From Caryophanales bacterium UBA4100 (lineage in GTDB: Bacteria; Bacillota; Bacilli; Paenibacillales; UBA4045), in NCBI GenBank assembly GCA_002383285.1, contig DFXU01000103.1, positions 16,631 through 29,810 on the forward strand: a DNA stretch of 13,180 nt. The letters are read 5' to 3'. Each line of letters starts with the position of its first letter. Position 1 is the first letter of the stretch. A model generated the notes under the pieces. The model saw nothing but the letters and a program-made list of their open reading frames with translations. It was not told the origin of the DNA and did no database searches. Below, in pieces: positions 1 to 7,950 of this stretch. The translations under genes and the position numbers were made by a program.

Positions 1-870
1 ATCTCAAGAGAAGCCTTGGAGCTAAGAATCAAACGTAGAAAATCTATAAATAAAGTATTCCATATCCTCTTTTTCTTATCCGCTTTTTTTGGGATTGCTG
101 TACTATTCGTATTGCTTTTCGACGTTGTTCAGATGAGCCTAGGCTGGTTGAATTGGAATTTTATTAGTACATTTGATTCTCGCAAATATGAGGAAGCGGG
201 TATGATCGCAGGCATTGTTGGATCCCTTTATTTGATCGGTATAGCCGCTCCCCTTTCATTTATATTAGGTGTCGCTACCGCTATTTACCTTGAAGAATAT
301 GCTAAGCCAAGCCGATTTAATTGGCTCATTCAAACCAATATTAGCAATTTGGCGGGTATACCTTCCATTGTATACGGATTGTTGGGCTTGGCTATCTTTG
401 TCAGATACCTAGGTTTCGACCGGAGTGTTCTATCAGGTGCGCTAACGTTGACCCTCCTTATATTGCCCGTCATTATTGTGGCATCCCAAGAAGCAATTAA
501 AGCAGTGCCGGGCAGCTTGCGTAACGCATCCTTCGCACTTGGTGCGGGCAAATGGACTACGATATTCAGAATTGTTATTCCATCTTCATTACCGGGAATG
601 CTGACAGGCTCGATACTAGGCGTATCACGAGCGCTTGGTGAAACTGCACCGATTATTATTATTGGGGCTGTAGCTTATACGGCTAAGCTTCCCACAAGTA
701 TATTCGACTCATTCACGGCTATGCCGATTCAAATTTATAACTGGACCGGTTTACCTAAAGAGCAGTTCAGGCATGTCGCATCCGCGGGAATTGTCGTACT
801 CATGTTCATTCTATTATCCATTAATGCCTTAGCTATAATTCTTAGGAATAAATACGCCAAAAAATACTAA
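1..870 (+). CDS. pstA: Phosphate ABC transporter permease PstA (5' partial)
   Basis: Inner-membrane permease subunit of the PstSCAB high-affinity phosphate importer; it pairs with PstC to form the channel driven by PstB. The frame is open to the window edge. A TTG at 16 could start it, but its only Shine-Dalgarno-like sequence lies too close (2 nt), so the true start is probably just upstream of the window with few residues missing. About six hydrophobic helices are visible. A binding-protein-dependent permease (EAA-type) loop is present in the C-terminal third: the stretch ALGAGKWTTIFRIVIPSSLP, followed by SRALGETAP, which is typical of PstA. The stretch LEEYAKPSR after the second or third helix and NLAGIPSIVYGLLGL are also family hallmarks. 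It is followed after 48 bp by pstB. The promoter, and any Pho box, lies outside the window. Identity is firm; only the start is uncertain. Confidence 0.95.
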   Translation: MSREALELRIKRRKSINKVFHILFFLSAFFGIAVLFVLLFDVVQMSLGWLNWNFISTFDSRKYEEAGMIAGIVGSLYLIGIAAPLSFILGVATAIYLEEYAKPSRFNWLIQTNISNLAGIPSIVYGLLGLAIFVRYLGFDRSVLSGALTLTLLILPVIIVASQEAIKAVPGSLRNASFALGAGKWTTIFRIVIPSSLPGMLTGSILGVSRALGETAPIIIIGAVAYTAKLPTSIFDSFTAMPIQIYNWTGLPKEQFRHVASAGIVVLMFILLSINALAIILRNKYAKKY

Positions 871-890
871 GGGACAAGCGAGCTTGTTCT
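871..890 (+). other. Small hairpin in the pstA-pstB gap
   Basis: Immediately after the pstA stop, GGACAAG (872-878) pairs with CTTGTTC (883-889) around the loop CGAG, giving a 7-bp stem with one G-U pair; a further G-U can form outside it. No T-tract follows, so it is not an intrinsic terminator. It may be an mRNA processing or stability element within the pst transcript. That role is inference. Confidence 0.35.
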
Positions 891-918
891 CAAGACATAT
901 ATGGAGGAGATATATAGT

Positions 919-1674
919 ATGAATAATATGATAGAGATTGAAAAATTTAATTTGCACTACGGCCATTTCCAAGCATTGAAGCAGGTTAATATGCAGGTTA
1001 AGGAAAAATCAATAACCGCTTTTATCGGACCCTCAGGTTGTGGTAAATCGACTTTACTTCGTTCTCTGAATCGCATGAATGATATGATTGCTGATGTGAA
1101 AATCGATGGACAGATATTAATTAAAGGTACGAATATTTACGATTCTAATGTTAGTGTTGAGCTTCTTCGCAAGGATATTGGCATGGTTTTTCAGCAACCG
1201 AATCCATTTCCTAAATCCATATACGATAATGTTGCGTATGGACCTCGTATACATGGAGTAAGTAACAAAAAGGAATTGGACGAAATCGTCGAAAAAAGCT
1301 TGCGCGGAGCAGCATTGTGGGAGGAAGTTAGAGATTTCCTGAAGAAATCAGCTTACGGTTTATCTGGGGGGCAGCAGCAGCGCTTATGCATTGCACGAGC
1401 CTTAGCGGTTAATCCAGAAATTCTTCTAATGGATGAACCCACCTCAGCTCTCGATCCAATCTCTACATTAAAAATTGAAGAACTCATTCAGGAGCTAAAG
1501 AAACAGTACACGATAGTAATCGTTACACACAATATGCAGCAAGCAGCAAGAGTTTCGCAAGAAACAGCGTTCTTCCTACATGGAGAGGTTGTTGAGTTCG
1601 CAGATACTCATAAGCTATTCTCCAATCCAGATGACCAACGTACAGAGGATTACATTTCCGGTCGATTCGGTTGA
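919..1674 (+). CDS. pstB: Phosphate ABC transporter ATP-binding protein PstB
   Basis: Cytoplasmic ATPase that powers phosphate import through PstA/PstC. The start chosen is ATG 919, because GGAGGAG (903-909) sits 9 bp upstream; the in-frame ATG at 901 would lie within and before that site. This gives 251 residues, normal for PstB. All ABC motifs are intact: Walker A GPSGCGKST (37-45), Q-loop FQQPNPF (from 91), signature LSGGQQQR (148-155), Walker B LLMDEP (169-174), D-loop SALDP and the H-loop histidine at 204 (VTH). The segment RSLNRMND after Walker A and the phrase FQQPNPFPKSIYDNVAYGPR are highly characteristic of PstB rather than other importers. It lies between pstA and phoU, so the same phosphate-starvation transcript is likely. 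No damage is seen. Confidence 0.97.
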   Translation: MNNMIEIEKFNLHYGHFQALKQVNMQVKEKSITAFIGPSGCGKSTLLRSLNRMNDMIADVKIDGQILIKGTNIYDSNVSVELLRKDIGMVFQQPNPFPKSIYDNVAYGPRIHGVSNKKELDEIVEKSLRGAALWEEVRDFLKKSAYGLSGGQQQRLCIARALAVNPEILLMDEPTSALDPISTLKIEELIQELKKQYTIVIVTHNMQQAARVSQETAFFLHGEVVEFADTHKLFSNPDDQRTEDYISGRFG

Positions 1675-1714
1675 AGCTTAGCTTTCTATACTAAACTTAA
1701 TTGGAGGGATTCAT

Positions 1715-2377
1715 ATGGCAACATATCGGTTTCAATTTGACGAGCATTTGAAGGAACTAACAACGGAAATAATTCTAATGGGTGAACGTGTAGAGAAAGC
1801 AATCGAGCTTTCAGTTCAATCGTTAATAACAGGGGATCTAACATCCGCTCATATGGTTATCTCTCAGGATCATGAAATTAATGCCTTAGAAGAAAGAATC
1901 GATGATATCGGCTCCAAGCTGATTGCAACACAACAGCCAGTTGCGAAGGATCTGCGTCGAATCCTTATTTCATTCAAGATTGCAAGTGATCTAGAGCGAA
2001 TGGCTGACCTTGCTGTTGATGTCGCTAAAGCAGCAGTTCGCTTAGGTGAGAACAGCACGCTTAAGACTTTGACCGATATACCTCGAATGGCTGAACTAGC
2101 CCAGCAGATGACAAACGAAAGCATCGTTGCCTTCACGGATGAGAATATCGACCTTGCATACAAAATGGCCAAAATGGACGATGAGGTCGATTCTCTTCAC
2201 AGCAAGGTGATGATCGAACTATTTACTCATATTGCTCATGATCCACAATCCATTAACAAGGCTATATTAGTAGGCTTTGTCAGTCGTTATCTCGAGCGAA
2301 TTGCTGATCATGCTACGAATATTGGTGAGTCTGTAGTCTATCTAGTGAGAGGAAAAAGGCCTGATCTTAATCAGTAA
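1715..2377 (+). CDS. phoU: Phosphate signalling regulator PhoU
   Basis: Cytoplasmic negative regulator that links the Pst transporter to the PhoR-type sensor kinase and restrains phosphate uptake when phosphate is plentiful. It is 220 residues, the usual length. Two repeated three-helix-bundle halves are visible, each with the metal-binding E-x-x-x-D motif: ERMAD at 94-98 and ERIAD at 194-198, the latter followed by HATNIGESVVYLVRG, a PhoU signature. ATG 1715 has GGAGGG (1703-1708) upstream. It starts 40 bp after pstB and is the last gene of the pst operon, ahead of a probable terminator. B. subtilis itself lacks a classical phoU after pst (recalled knowledge), which fits a non-Bacillus Bacillales host. 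Confidence 0.95.
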   Translation: MATYRFQFDEHLKELTTEIILMGERVEKAIELSVQSLITGDLTSAHMVISQDHEINALEERIDDIGSKLIATQQPVAKDLRRILISFKIASDLERMADLAVDVAKAAVRLGENSTLKTLTDIPRMAELAQQMTNESIVAFTDENIDLAYKMAKMDDEVDSLHSKVMIELFTHIAHDPQSINKAILVGFVSRYLERIADHATNIGESVVYLVRGKRPDLNQ

Positions 2378-2410
2378 TAACGACTGCTTGATCGTAAATA
2401 CCTAATACAG

Positions 2411-2462
2411 AGGTTATCCTTCGTCTATCAGACATTGGATAGCCTTATTTATATATTTGTTA
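2411..2462 (+). terminator. Probable terminator after phoU
   Basis: AGGTTATCC (2411-2419) pairs with GGATAGCCT (2437-2445), 9 bp with one G-U. Inside the loop GTCT and AGAC can pair further. The stem is followed by a T-rich but interrupted tail, TATTTATATATTTGTT. Position just after phoU fits the end of the pst operon. The imperfect T-tract lowers confidence. Confidence 0.5.
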
Positions 2463-2496
2463 TAGAAGAAGTATACAAGCAATCCCAGTGTATAAA

Positions 2497-2513
2497 TTTA
2501 CATTTGGTTAATA
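2497..2513 (+). promoter_or_regulatory. Possible weak PhoP (Pho box) half-site pair
   Basis: TTTACA (2497-2502) and TTAATA (2508-2513) are direct repeats separated by exactly 5 bp. This resembles the Bacillus PhoP recognition pattern of TT(A/T/C)ACA repeats spaced about 5 bp. Only two of the usual four repeats are convincing, and the region is AT-rich, so chance is a real alternative. If genuine, it would put the downstream EAL gene under phosphate control. The rest of 2378-2601 shows no convincing sigma-A promoter to me. Confidence 0.2.
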
Positions 2514-2601
2514 AAACTCTGTGATTCACATGACCTAGAACGTATAGGATAAAGATAGTCAATTATCGATAAAAACCTACAAAATACTACAGAGAAGCGT
2601 T

Positions 2602-4296
2602 GTGATCGGAATGGTGGATTTTCAATATAATGATGAGCCGTTGTTAGCACTAATCGCAGAACGATTGAAAAGTCAATCCGTTGGACTTATTTACTTTGAC
2701 ATTGCTGATTTCACGCAAATTGAGAATATCTACGGCTCCCAGATATGCGAGCAAATATTAAGTATTCTTAAGCTGACAGTTACACGTGTAACGCCTGCAC
2801 TGATCACCTATCGAATTATTGGAGATGATTTATTCCTGTATACTGCTCTACCCCATAAGGTGGAGCTTGAAGAATTACAAATTCTACGGAATCTAAGTAA
2901 TGAAATTAGATTGGGTGCAGAACAAGCGGTATTAACAGAGCTTCCTGTTCTTAAGGACTTCACTCTACATGTTGGGTGTGACATTATTCCTAATAATCAA
3001 TCTAAACATTTGCACTATGTCGTTTATTCGGCAATGAAGAATACTATACATCAAGCAAAGACGAAGAAATCACCCTTTTCACTTTCCTTAGAGCGAGATG
3101 AATTTCAACGAATTTTATACGATAAGAGCATTAATAGTGTATACCAGCCAATTGTTGACCTGTCCAATGGGAATGTTCATGGCTATGAGGCATTAACAAG
3201 AGGACCTGAAGGGAGTAAATTTCACACGCCAATTGAGCTATTCAATTATGCAGAATTAGAGGATAGTGTATATATTCTAGATCGCTTAGCTAGAGAGAAG
3301 GCTTTACGTGGGTGTCAAGCCTTAGGGATTGTACAGAAGGTATTCATTAATGTTCCCTCTAATATTATTAATGACCCGATGTTTACTCCTGGATTAACTC
3401 GTACCTTGCTAGAGCAATGTGGAATTGAGCCGCATCAGGTTGTATTCGAGATCACAGAGCGTAGCTCCATTCGAGACTTTGATACGATGAAGCAGGTGTT
3501 GGAGCATTACCGAAATCAAGGTTATCAGATCGCAATCGATGATGCAGGCGCTGGGTATTCCTCCCTACAGGCTATTGCAGAGCTTCAACCAGATTATATT
3601 AAGGTGGACAGCTCGTTGGTACATGGTGTTCATCATGATAAGGTCAAGGAGAATATATTGCGAACCTTTATTACAATGGCACAGCATTTGAATATAAGGA
3701 TTATTGCTGAAGGCATTGAGTGTAGAGAGGATTTCCATAAGGTCATCTCGATGGGTGTTCATTATGCACAAGGCTATTATTTGGGTAGGCCGAATAAAGA
3801 AATGCGACTCATTGACACCGATATGATCATAGACATCAATCTTCAGAATCCAGTTAGAGCGAAGATTGAATCACCCATTACTATATGTGAACTGGTTGTT
3901 CCTATGAGAACTTTCGAACCTGAAGCTGTTGTTTCAGAAGTAGCCAATTTTTTGAAGAGAGAGGCTCAGTCGATGGGTGTAGTTATTGTTGAGCAGAATA
4001 GACCTATTGGTTTATTAATGAGAGAAAAGCTTTATCGTTTGTTAGCTGAACAATTCGGTATTTCTCTTAATTGGAATAAACCTATACAGAAGATAATGGA
4101 CCAACAGCCTTTAATTGTTGAGGCGGATATGCCAATCGAGCAAGTGTCCCAAATCGCAATGAAAAGAGATTTTAATAAATTATATGATATTGTACTAGTA
4201 ACGAGAGCAGGTAAATTTATTGGTATAGCATCAATACGCTCCATTCTTGAATGTATTACTAATGTCAAGATAGAGAATGCCCAAGTTAAGAGTTGA
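2602..4296 (+). CDS. GGDEF(degenerate)-EAL-CBS protein, putative c-di-GMP phosphodiesterase
   Basis: A 564-residue soluble protein with no membrane segment or signal peptide. Residues about 25-160 resemble a GGDEF domain whose signature is degraded to IGDDL (73-77), so it is unlikely to make c-di-GMP. Residues about 170-400 form an EAL domain with all key positions: EAL 196-198, Asn250 (FINVPSN), EITE 283-286, Asp313/Asp314 (DDAGAGYSS), Lys334, EGIE 370-373 and QGYYLG 390-395. Hydrolysis of c-di-GMP to pGpG is therefore plausible. Residues about 420-555 look like a tandem CBS (Bateman) module, a usual nucleotide-sensing domain. The start is uncertain: GTG 2602 has AGAGAAG (2591-2597) 4 bp away, while ATG 2611 is in frame but poorly spaced. 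It stands alone between phoU and a converging gene. Domain calls are firm; activity and any link to phosphate are inference. Confidence 0.85.
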   Translation: MIGMVDFQYNDEPLLALIAERLKSQSVGLIYFDIADFTQIENIYGSQICEQILSILKLTVTRVTPALITYRIIGDDLFLYTALPHKVELEELQILRNLSNEIRLGAEQAVLTELPVLKDFTLHVGCDIIPNNQSKHLHYVVYSAMKNTIHQAKTKKSPFSLSLERDEFQRILYDKSINSVYQPIVDLSNGNVHGYEALTRGPEGSKFHTPIELFNYAELEDSVYILDRLAREKALRGCQALGIVQKVFINVPSNIINDPMFTPGLTRTLLEQCGIEPHQVVFEITERSSIRDFDTMKQVLEHYRNQGYQIAIDDAGAGYSSLQAIAELQPDYIKVDSSLVHGVHHDKVKENILRTFITMAQHLNIRIIAEGIECREDFHKVISMGVHYAQGYYLGRPNKEMRLIDTDMIIDINLQNPVRAKIESPITICELVVPMRTFEPEAVVSEVANFLKREAQSMGVVIVEQNRPIGLLMREKLYRLLAEQFGISLNWNKPIQKIMDQQPLIVEADMPIEQVSQIAMKRDFNKLYDIVLVTRAGKFIGIASIRSILECITNVKIENAQVKS

Positions 4297-5059
4297 ATAA
4301 TGATAGTAATTGCTTGAAGCGAGAAATAATAATTACTTTATTGCGACCGATTCGTTTCATATGAGTTTTCTGATACCTCGGTTGAATCCATATCGTGTCC
4401 ATTCCACATCGATTGCCACCGAATATATCATTATTCCATGAATTGCCGACCATGATTGCCTGCAGGGGTTGAACCTTCATCGATTTGAGCGAATTCTGGA
4501 ATAAAACCGGGTGGGGCTTCTTCGTTCTCGAGCTTGATGGTACGAAGAGGCTCTGCTTAGGGAATAGGTGATCCAAACCAGCGTGCTGTAGCGCCTCAAT
4601 CAATCGTTCTCGCCTCCCATTACTAATTAGTGCAAGACGGTATTGCTGGTTCAGTTGTTCAAGCGTGTGCTTTACATCGGGATATAGGATTGGATGCTGC
4701 TTATAAATTTCCTTTGCTCGTTTTATCACTGTTTTGAGGAATGATTCGGTTACTTCAAATGGGGAGTCCACTAATGATTTTCTTAGACACATGAATTGCC
4801 GTTGTGCCTTAGTCCTTACCAACCTCCGTTTCTTCGCAACCACTCTAGTCTTCTTAGAGGATATCGATTTCTTGCCCCATTCGTTCTGATACAATTCAAT
4901 GGCTAATTCTGGCGTCCAATCCTGATTGTCCCAACGAGCAGTAAACTCCTCTAAGCTTGCCTTGAGCGCTTGAGCAAAGCTCAGGTCACGATCAATTATA
5001 GTATCATAAAGATCGAAGAAGATAACTTTCTTATCTATACTGTTGAATACGGGCTTCAT
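4286..5059 (-). CDS. HAD-superfamily hydrolase
   Basis: A 257-residue cytoplasmic protein with the four HAD motifs. Motif I is FFDLYDT with nucleophile Asp16, motif II is the Ser146 region (ALISNG), motif III is Lys180/181 (RTKKPHP), and motif IV is GNSWNND with Asp211. Position +2 after the nucleophile is Tyr18 rather than Asp, as in haloacid-dehalogenase-like members. The helical cap between motifs I and II contains a strikingly basic stretch at about 63-87. It could be a phosphatase of a small metabolite; the substrate cannot be read from sequence. ATG 5059 has AAGGGAG (5069-5075) upstream. It converges on the EAL gene, overlapping its 3' end by 11 bp, and is divergent from polA. Confidence 0.85.
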   Translation of the reverse strand: MKPVFNSIDKKVIFFDLYDTIIDRDLSFAQALKASLEEFTARWDNQDWTPELAIELYQNEWGKKSISSKKTRVVAKKRRLVRTKAQRQFMCLRKSLVDSPFEVTESFLKTVIKRAKEIYKQHPILYPDVKHTLEQLNQQYRLALISNGRRERLIEALQHAGLDHLFPKQSLFVPSSSRTKKPHPVLFQNSLKSMKVQPLQAIMVGNSWNNDIFGGNRCGMDTIWIQPRYQKTHMKRIGRNKVIIISRFKQLLSLFNS

Positions 5060-5088
5060 GCTCTAAGTCTCCCTTCATTATCTTAGGT

Positions 5089-5116
5089 AATATAGGTGCA
5101 TCCTCAGAGTATGCAA
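5089..5116 (-). promoter_or_regulatory. Candidate sigma-A promoter for the HAD gene
   Basis: On the reverse strand TTGCAT (-35, 5111-5116) and TATATT (-10, 5089-5094) are 16 bp apart. The element lies 30 bp upstream of the HAD start, in the divergent gap shared with polA. It scores 4/6 and 5/6 against consensus by eye. Confidence 0.4.
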
Positions 5117-5124
5117 GTAAAAGC

Positions 5125-5152
5125 TTGTGATAAATTCACGTTCTTATACAAT
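5125..5152 (+). promoter_or_regulatory. Candidate sigma-A promoter for polA
   Basis: TTGTGA (5125-5130) and TACAAT (5147-5152) are 16 bp apart. An overlapping alternative is TTCACG (5135-5140) with TATGAT (5158-5163) at 17 bp. Either would give a short leader before the polA start at 5215. It is the only gap before the polA gene train that looks like a promoter region. Confidence 0.4.
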
Positions 5153-5214
5153 TATGCTATGATGTTCATGGGCATGTTGTACCCAAATCAGTGATCAAAT
5201 ATTGGGGTGATGGA

Positions 5215-7866
5215 GTGGACAAGTTAATTATAATAGATGGGAATAGTATAGCGAATCGCGCCTTCTATGCGTTACCTTTACTTAGCAACTCTAGTGGCTT
5301 ACATACGAATGCCGTATTAGGCTTTACAACGATGCTATTGCGCCTTATTGATGAAGAGAAACCGACACATATGCTAGTAGCTTTCGATGCAGGGAAGATC
5401 ACCTTTCGGCACAAAGAGTATACAGACTACAAGGGTGGAAGGGCGAAAACTCCTCCTGAATTGTCTGAGCAATTCCCGCTTATTAGAGAGTTGATCGACA
5501 GCTTCTCAATCGCCAGATATGAGCTTGATGGATATGAAGCGGATGATATTATCGGTACCTTAACGAAGATGGCGGATGAGCGGAAGAACATACAAGTCAT
5601 TGTCGTCTCAGGAGACAAGGATATGCTCCAGCTCGCATCTGAACAGGTAACGATTGCAATAACACGCAAAGGTATTAGTGAAGTTGAGCACTATGACCCA
5701 GCACATATCCGCGAGGTATACAACCTCGCGCCACATCAGATTATAGATTTGAAAGGTCTAATGGGAGATGCTTCTGACAATATACCAGGGATACCGGGTG
5801 TTGGAGAGAAGACAGCATTAAAGCTGCTTCATGAATACGGAAGCGTTGAGAATGTATTGGAGCATGCTGCAGAGCTAAAGGGGAAATTACAAGAGAAGGT
5901 TTCAAATAATAAGGAAGATGCTTTGAAGAGTAAGGCTCTAGCGACCATATATCGAGAGGTGCCTATGGATCAGGACTGGAGTGCTGTCAAATATAATGGA
6001 TTCGAGTCTGTTCCTGTAAGCACATTATTCCGCAAGCTAGAATTTAAGCAATTGCTTGAACGAATGGAGCTATCCAATCCTGATGAAGCTCAAGCTGAAT
6101 TAGATGACATTAGGTTTGAAATCATGACCCAAGCATCGGTTACTACGTTAGTTGGACAATTGGACTCTATAGAAGCGATTCATGTTGAGGTAACTGGAGA
6201 GAACCCGCATGTTGGTGATGTTCTCGGTCTAGCATTATATTCATCAGAGATTAGCTATTATGTTCCAATGGACATCTTGGAAGGTGCTGAGGCAGAGCCA
6301 ATCCGACGGTGGTTAAGTGATGAATCCATTGCTAAGGCAATTTACGATACACATAAAGCAGAGGTGGCCTTAGCCTGGAAAGGTATTTCCTTGAAGGGAG
6401 TTAAGTTTGATGCTCTACTAGCTGCTTATTTACTTGACCCAACAGATTCCAACCTAACGTTATCTGGAATTACGCGCAAGCATGGACTATTAGCCCTACC
6501 CGATGACGAAGAGATATTCGGTAAGGGCGCAAAATTCAAGGTGCCCGAAGATGAGATCTTAGCACAGTTTATGTGTAGGAAGGTTATAGCCCTACAACGC
6601 CTGAACATGCATCTGAAGGCTGAATTGGACAATAGCGGGATGAATAAGCTGTTCTACGAATTGGAATTACCATTGGCATCATTGTTATCTCGTATGGAGG
6701 TTCAGGGCATTCGAGTGAATACGGATAGCCTCAAGCTGTATGGTGAAGAATTAGTCGGCCGCATAAAGGAATTAGAGCAGCAGGTGCACGAATTAGCTGG
6801 TGGAGTTACTTTTAATATTAATTCACCTAAGCAATTGGGCGAAATTCTCTTCGATAAGCTTGGTCTCCCTGTATGGAAGAAGACGAAGACAGGGTATTCT
6901 ACAGATGCAGAGGTTTTGGAGAAGCTGGAGCCTTATCATGAGATCATACCTAAGATATTGCTCTATCGTCAGTTGACTAAACTTCAATCTACTTATGTAG
7001 AAGGCTTACTAAAGGAGGTTCGGTCAAGCACTGGCAAGATTCATACGTATTATCGTCAGACCATTGCTGCAACGGGCAGACTTAGCAGTCAATTTCCTAA
7101 TCTGCAGAATATTCCGATACGATTGGAGGAAGGCCGCAAAATCCGTAAGGTATTCGTTCCTTCCGAGCCAGGGTGGCTTATTGTAGGCGCCGATTATTCT
7201 CAGATTGAGCTAAGGGTGCTCGCTCATATCTCGAAGGATGAGAAGATGAAGGAAGCATTCCACAATGATATGGATATTCATACGAAGACAGCTATGGATG
7301 TGTTCGGTGTAAGTGAGGATGCGGTTGACTCGAATATGCGTCGGCAGGCGAAGGCTGTCAACTTTGGTATAGTATATGGCATTAGTGACTATGGCTTGTC
7401 ACAGAATTTGAATATTACACGTAAGGAAGCTGCTCAATTCATTGAACAATATTTTGCTGTATTCCAAGGGGTACGAACATTCATGGATGATGTTGTAAAG
7501 CAGGCTAAGGTAGACGGGTTTGTGACGACCCTGCTCCAACGTCGCCGCTATCTGCCAGAGATTAGCAGCTCTAACTTTAACCTTCGTTCCTTCGCAGAAC
7601 GTACAGCAATGAATTCACCAATCCAAGGAACTGCAGCAGATATTATTAAGCTAGCAATGGTTCAGCTTGTCGAACGTATGGATAAAGAGCAGGTGCGGAG
7701 TAGATTGCTGCTACAGGTTCATGATGAGCTGGTGCTTGAAGTGCCTGAGGATGAGCTAGAGCGGATGCAACAGCTATTACGTGAAGTAATGGAAGGTGCA
7801 CTCGAGCTAGATGTTCCATTAAAGGTTGATGTTAGTCATGGACTGGACTGGTACGAGGCGAAATAG
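5215..7866 (+). CDS. polA: DNA polymerase I
   Basis: Repair and gap-filling polymerase that also removes Okazaki RNA primers. Start chosen: GTG 5215, giving MDKLIIIDGNS and 883 residues, with GGGGTGAT (5204-5211) just upstream; the frame is open back to a GTG at 5191. The N-terminal 5'-3' exonuclease (about 1-290) has YEADD (107-111), SGDKD (132-136) and the helix-hairpin-helix GDASDNIPGIPGVGEKTA (from 184). The middle domain (about 300-480) has lost the 3'-5' exonuclease acidic residues: the motif I region reads HVEVTGE at 323, so no proofreading is expected, as is known for Bacillus-type Pol I. The polymerase domain has motif A DYSQIELR (Asp660), motif B RRQAKAVNFG (Arg709, Lys713, Phe717) and motif C VHDE (His836, Asp837, Glu838). 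Phe717 is the residue at which this family excludes dideoxynucleotides. mutM follows at 84 bp. Confidence 0.97.
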   Translation: MDKLIIIDGNSIANRAFYALPLLSNSSGLHTNAVLGFTTMLLRLIDEEKPTHMLVAFDAGKITFRHKEYTDYKGGRAKTPPELSEQFPLIRELIDSFSIARYELDGYEADDIIGTLTKMADERKNIQVIVVSGDKDMLQLASEQVTIAITRKGISEVEHYDPAHIREVYNLAPHQIIDLKGLMGDASDNIPGIPGVGEKTALKLLHEYGSVENVLEHAAELKGKLQEKVSNNKEDALKSKALATIYREVPMDQDWSAVKYNGFESVPVSTLFRKLEFKQLLERMELSNPDEAQAELDDIRFEIMTQASVTTLVGQLDSIEAIHVEVTGENPHVGDVLGLALYSSEISYYVPMDILEGAEAEPIRRWLSDESIAKAIYDTHKAEVALAWKGISLKGVKFDALLAAYLLDPTDSNLTLSGITRKHGLLALPDDEEIFGKGAKFKVPEDEILAQFMCRKVIALQRLNMHLKAELDNSGMNKLFYELELPLASLLSRMEVQGIRVNTDSLKLYGEELVGRIKELEQQVHELAGGVTFNINSPKQLGEILFDKLGLPVWKKTKTGYSTDAEVLEKLEPYHEIIPKILLYRQLTKLQSTYVEGLLKEVRSSTGKIHTYYRQTIAATGRLSSQFPNLQNIPIRLEEGRKIRKVFVPSEPGWLIVGADYSQIELRVLAHISKDEKMKEAFHNDMDIHTKTAMDVFGVSEDAVDSNMRRQAKAVNFGIVYGISDYGLSQNLNITRKEAAQFIEQYFAVFQGVRTFMDDVVKQAKVDGFVTTLLQRRRYLPEISSSNFNLRSFAERTAMNSPIQGTAADIIKLAMVQLVERMDKEQVRSRLLLQVHDELVLEVPEDELERMQQLLREVMEGALELDVPLKVDVSHGLDWYEAK

Positions 7867-7950
7867 GAAGTAATGTCGCAGTGGTGGACAAAAACTGCCA
7901 AGAGCAATGAACATATCGTTTACAGGTTCTATTCTAGGAGGAACTTTACC

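Noticed and set aside
2378..2601. Riboswitch or c-di-GMP aptamer before the EAL gene
   Set aside because: I found no GEMM-type conserved core or matching stems in this 224-bp gap; only the phoU terminator and a weak Pho-box-like pair are visible.
5215..7866. Loss of proofreading residues in PolA as a novelty
   Set aside because: Missing 3'-5' exonuclease acids are a known trait of Bacillus-type DNA polymerase I.
7873..7950. N-terminal extension of mutM
   Set aside because: MutM needs Pro2 at the mature N-terminus, and AGGAGG sits directly before ATG 7951. The 26 extra codons are untranslated leader.
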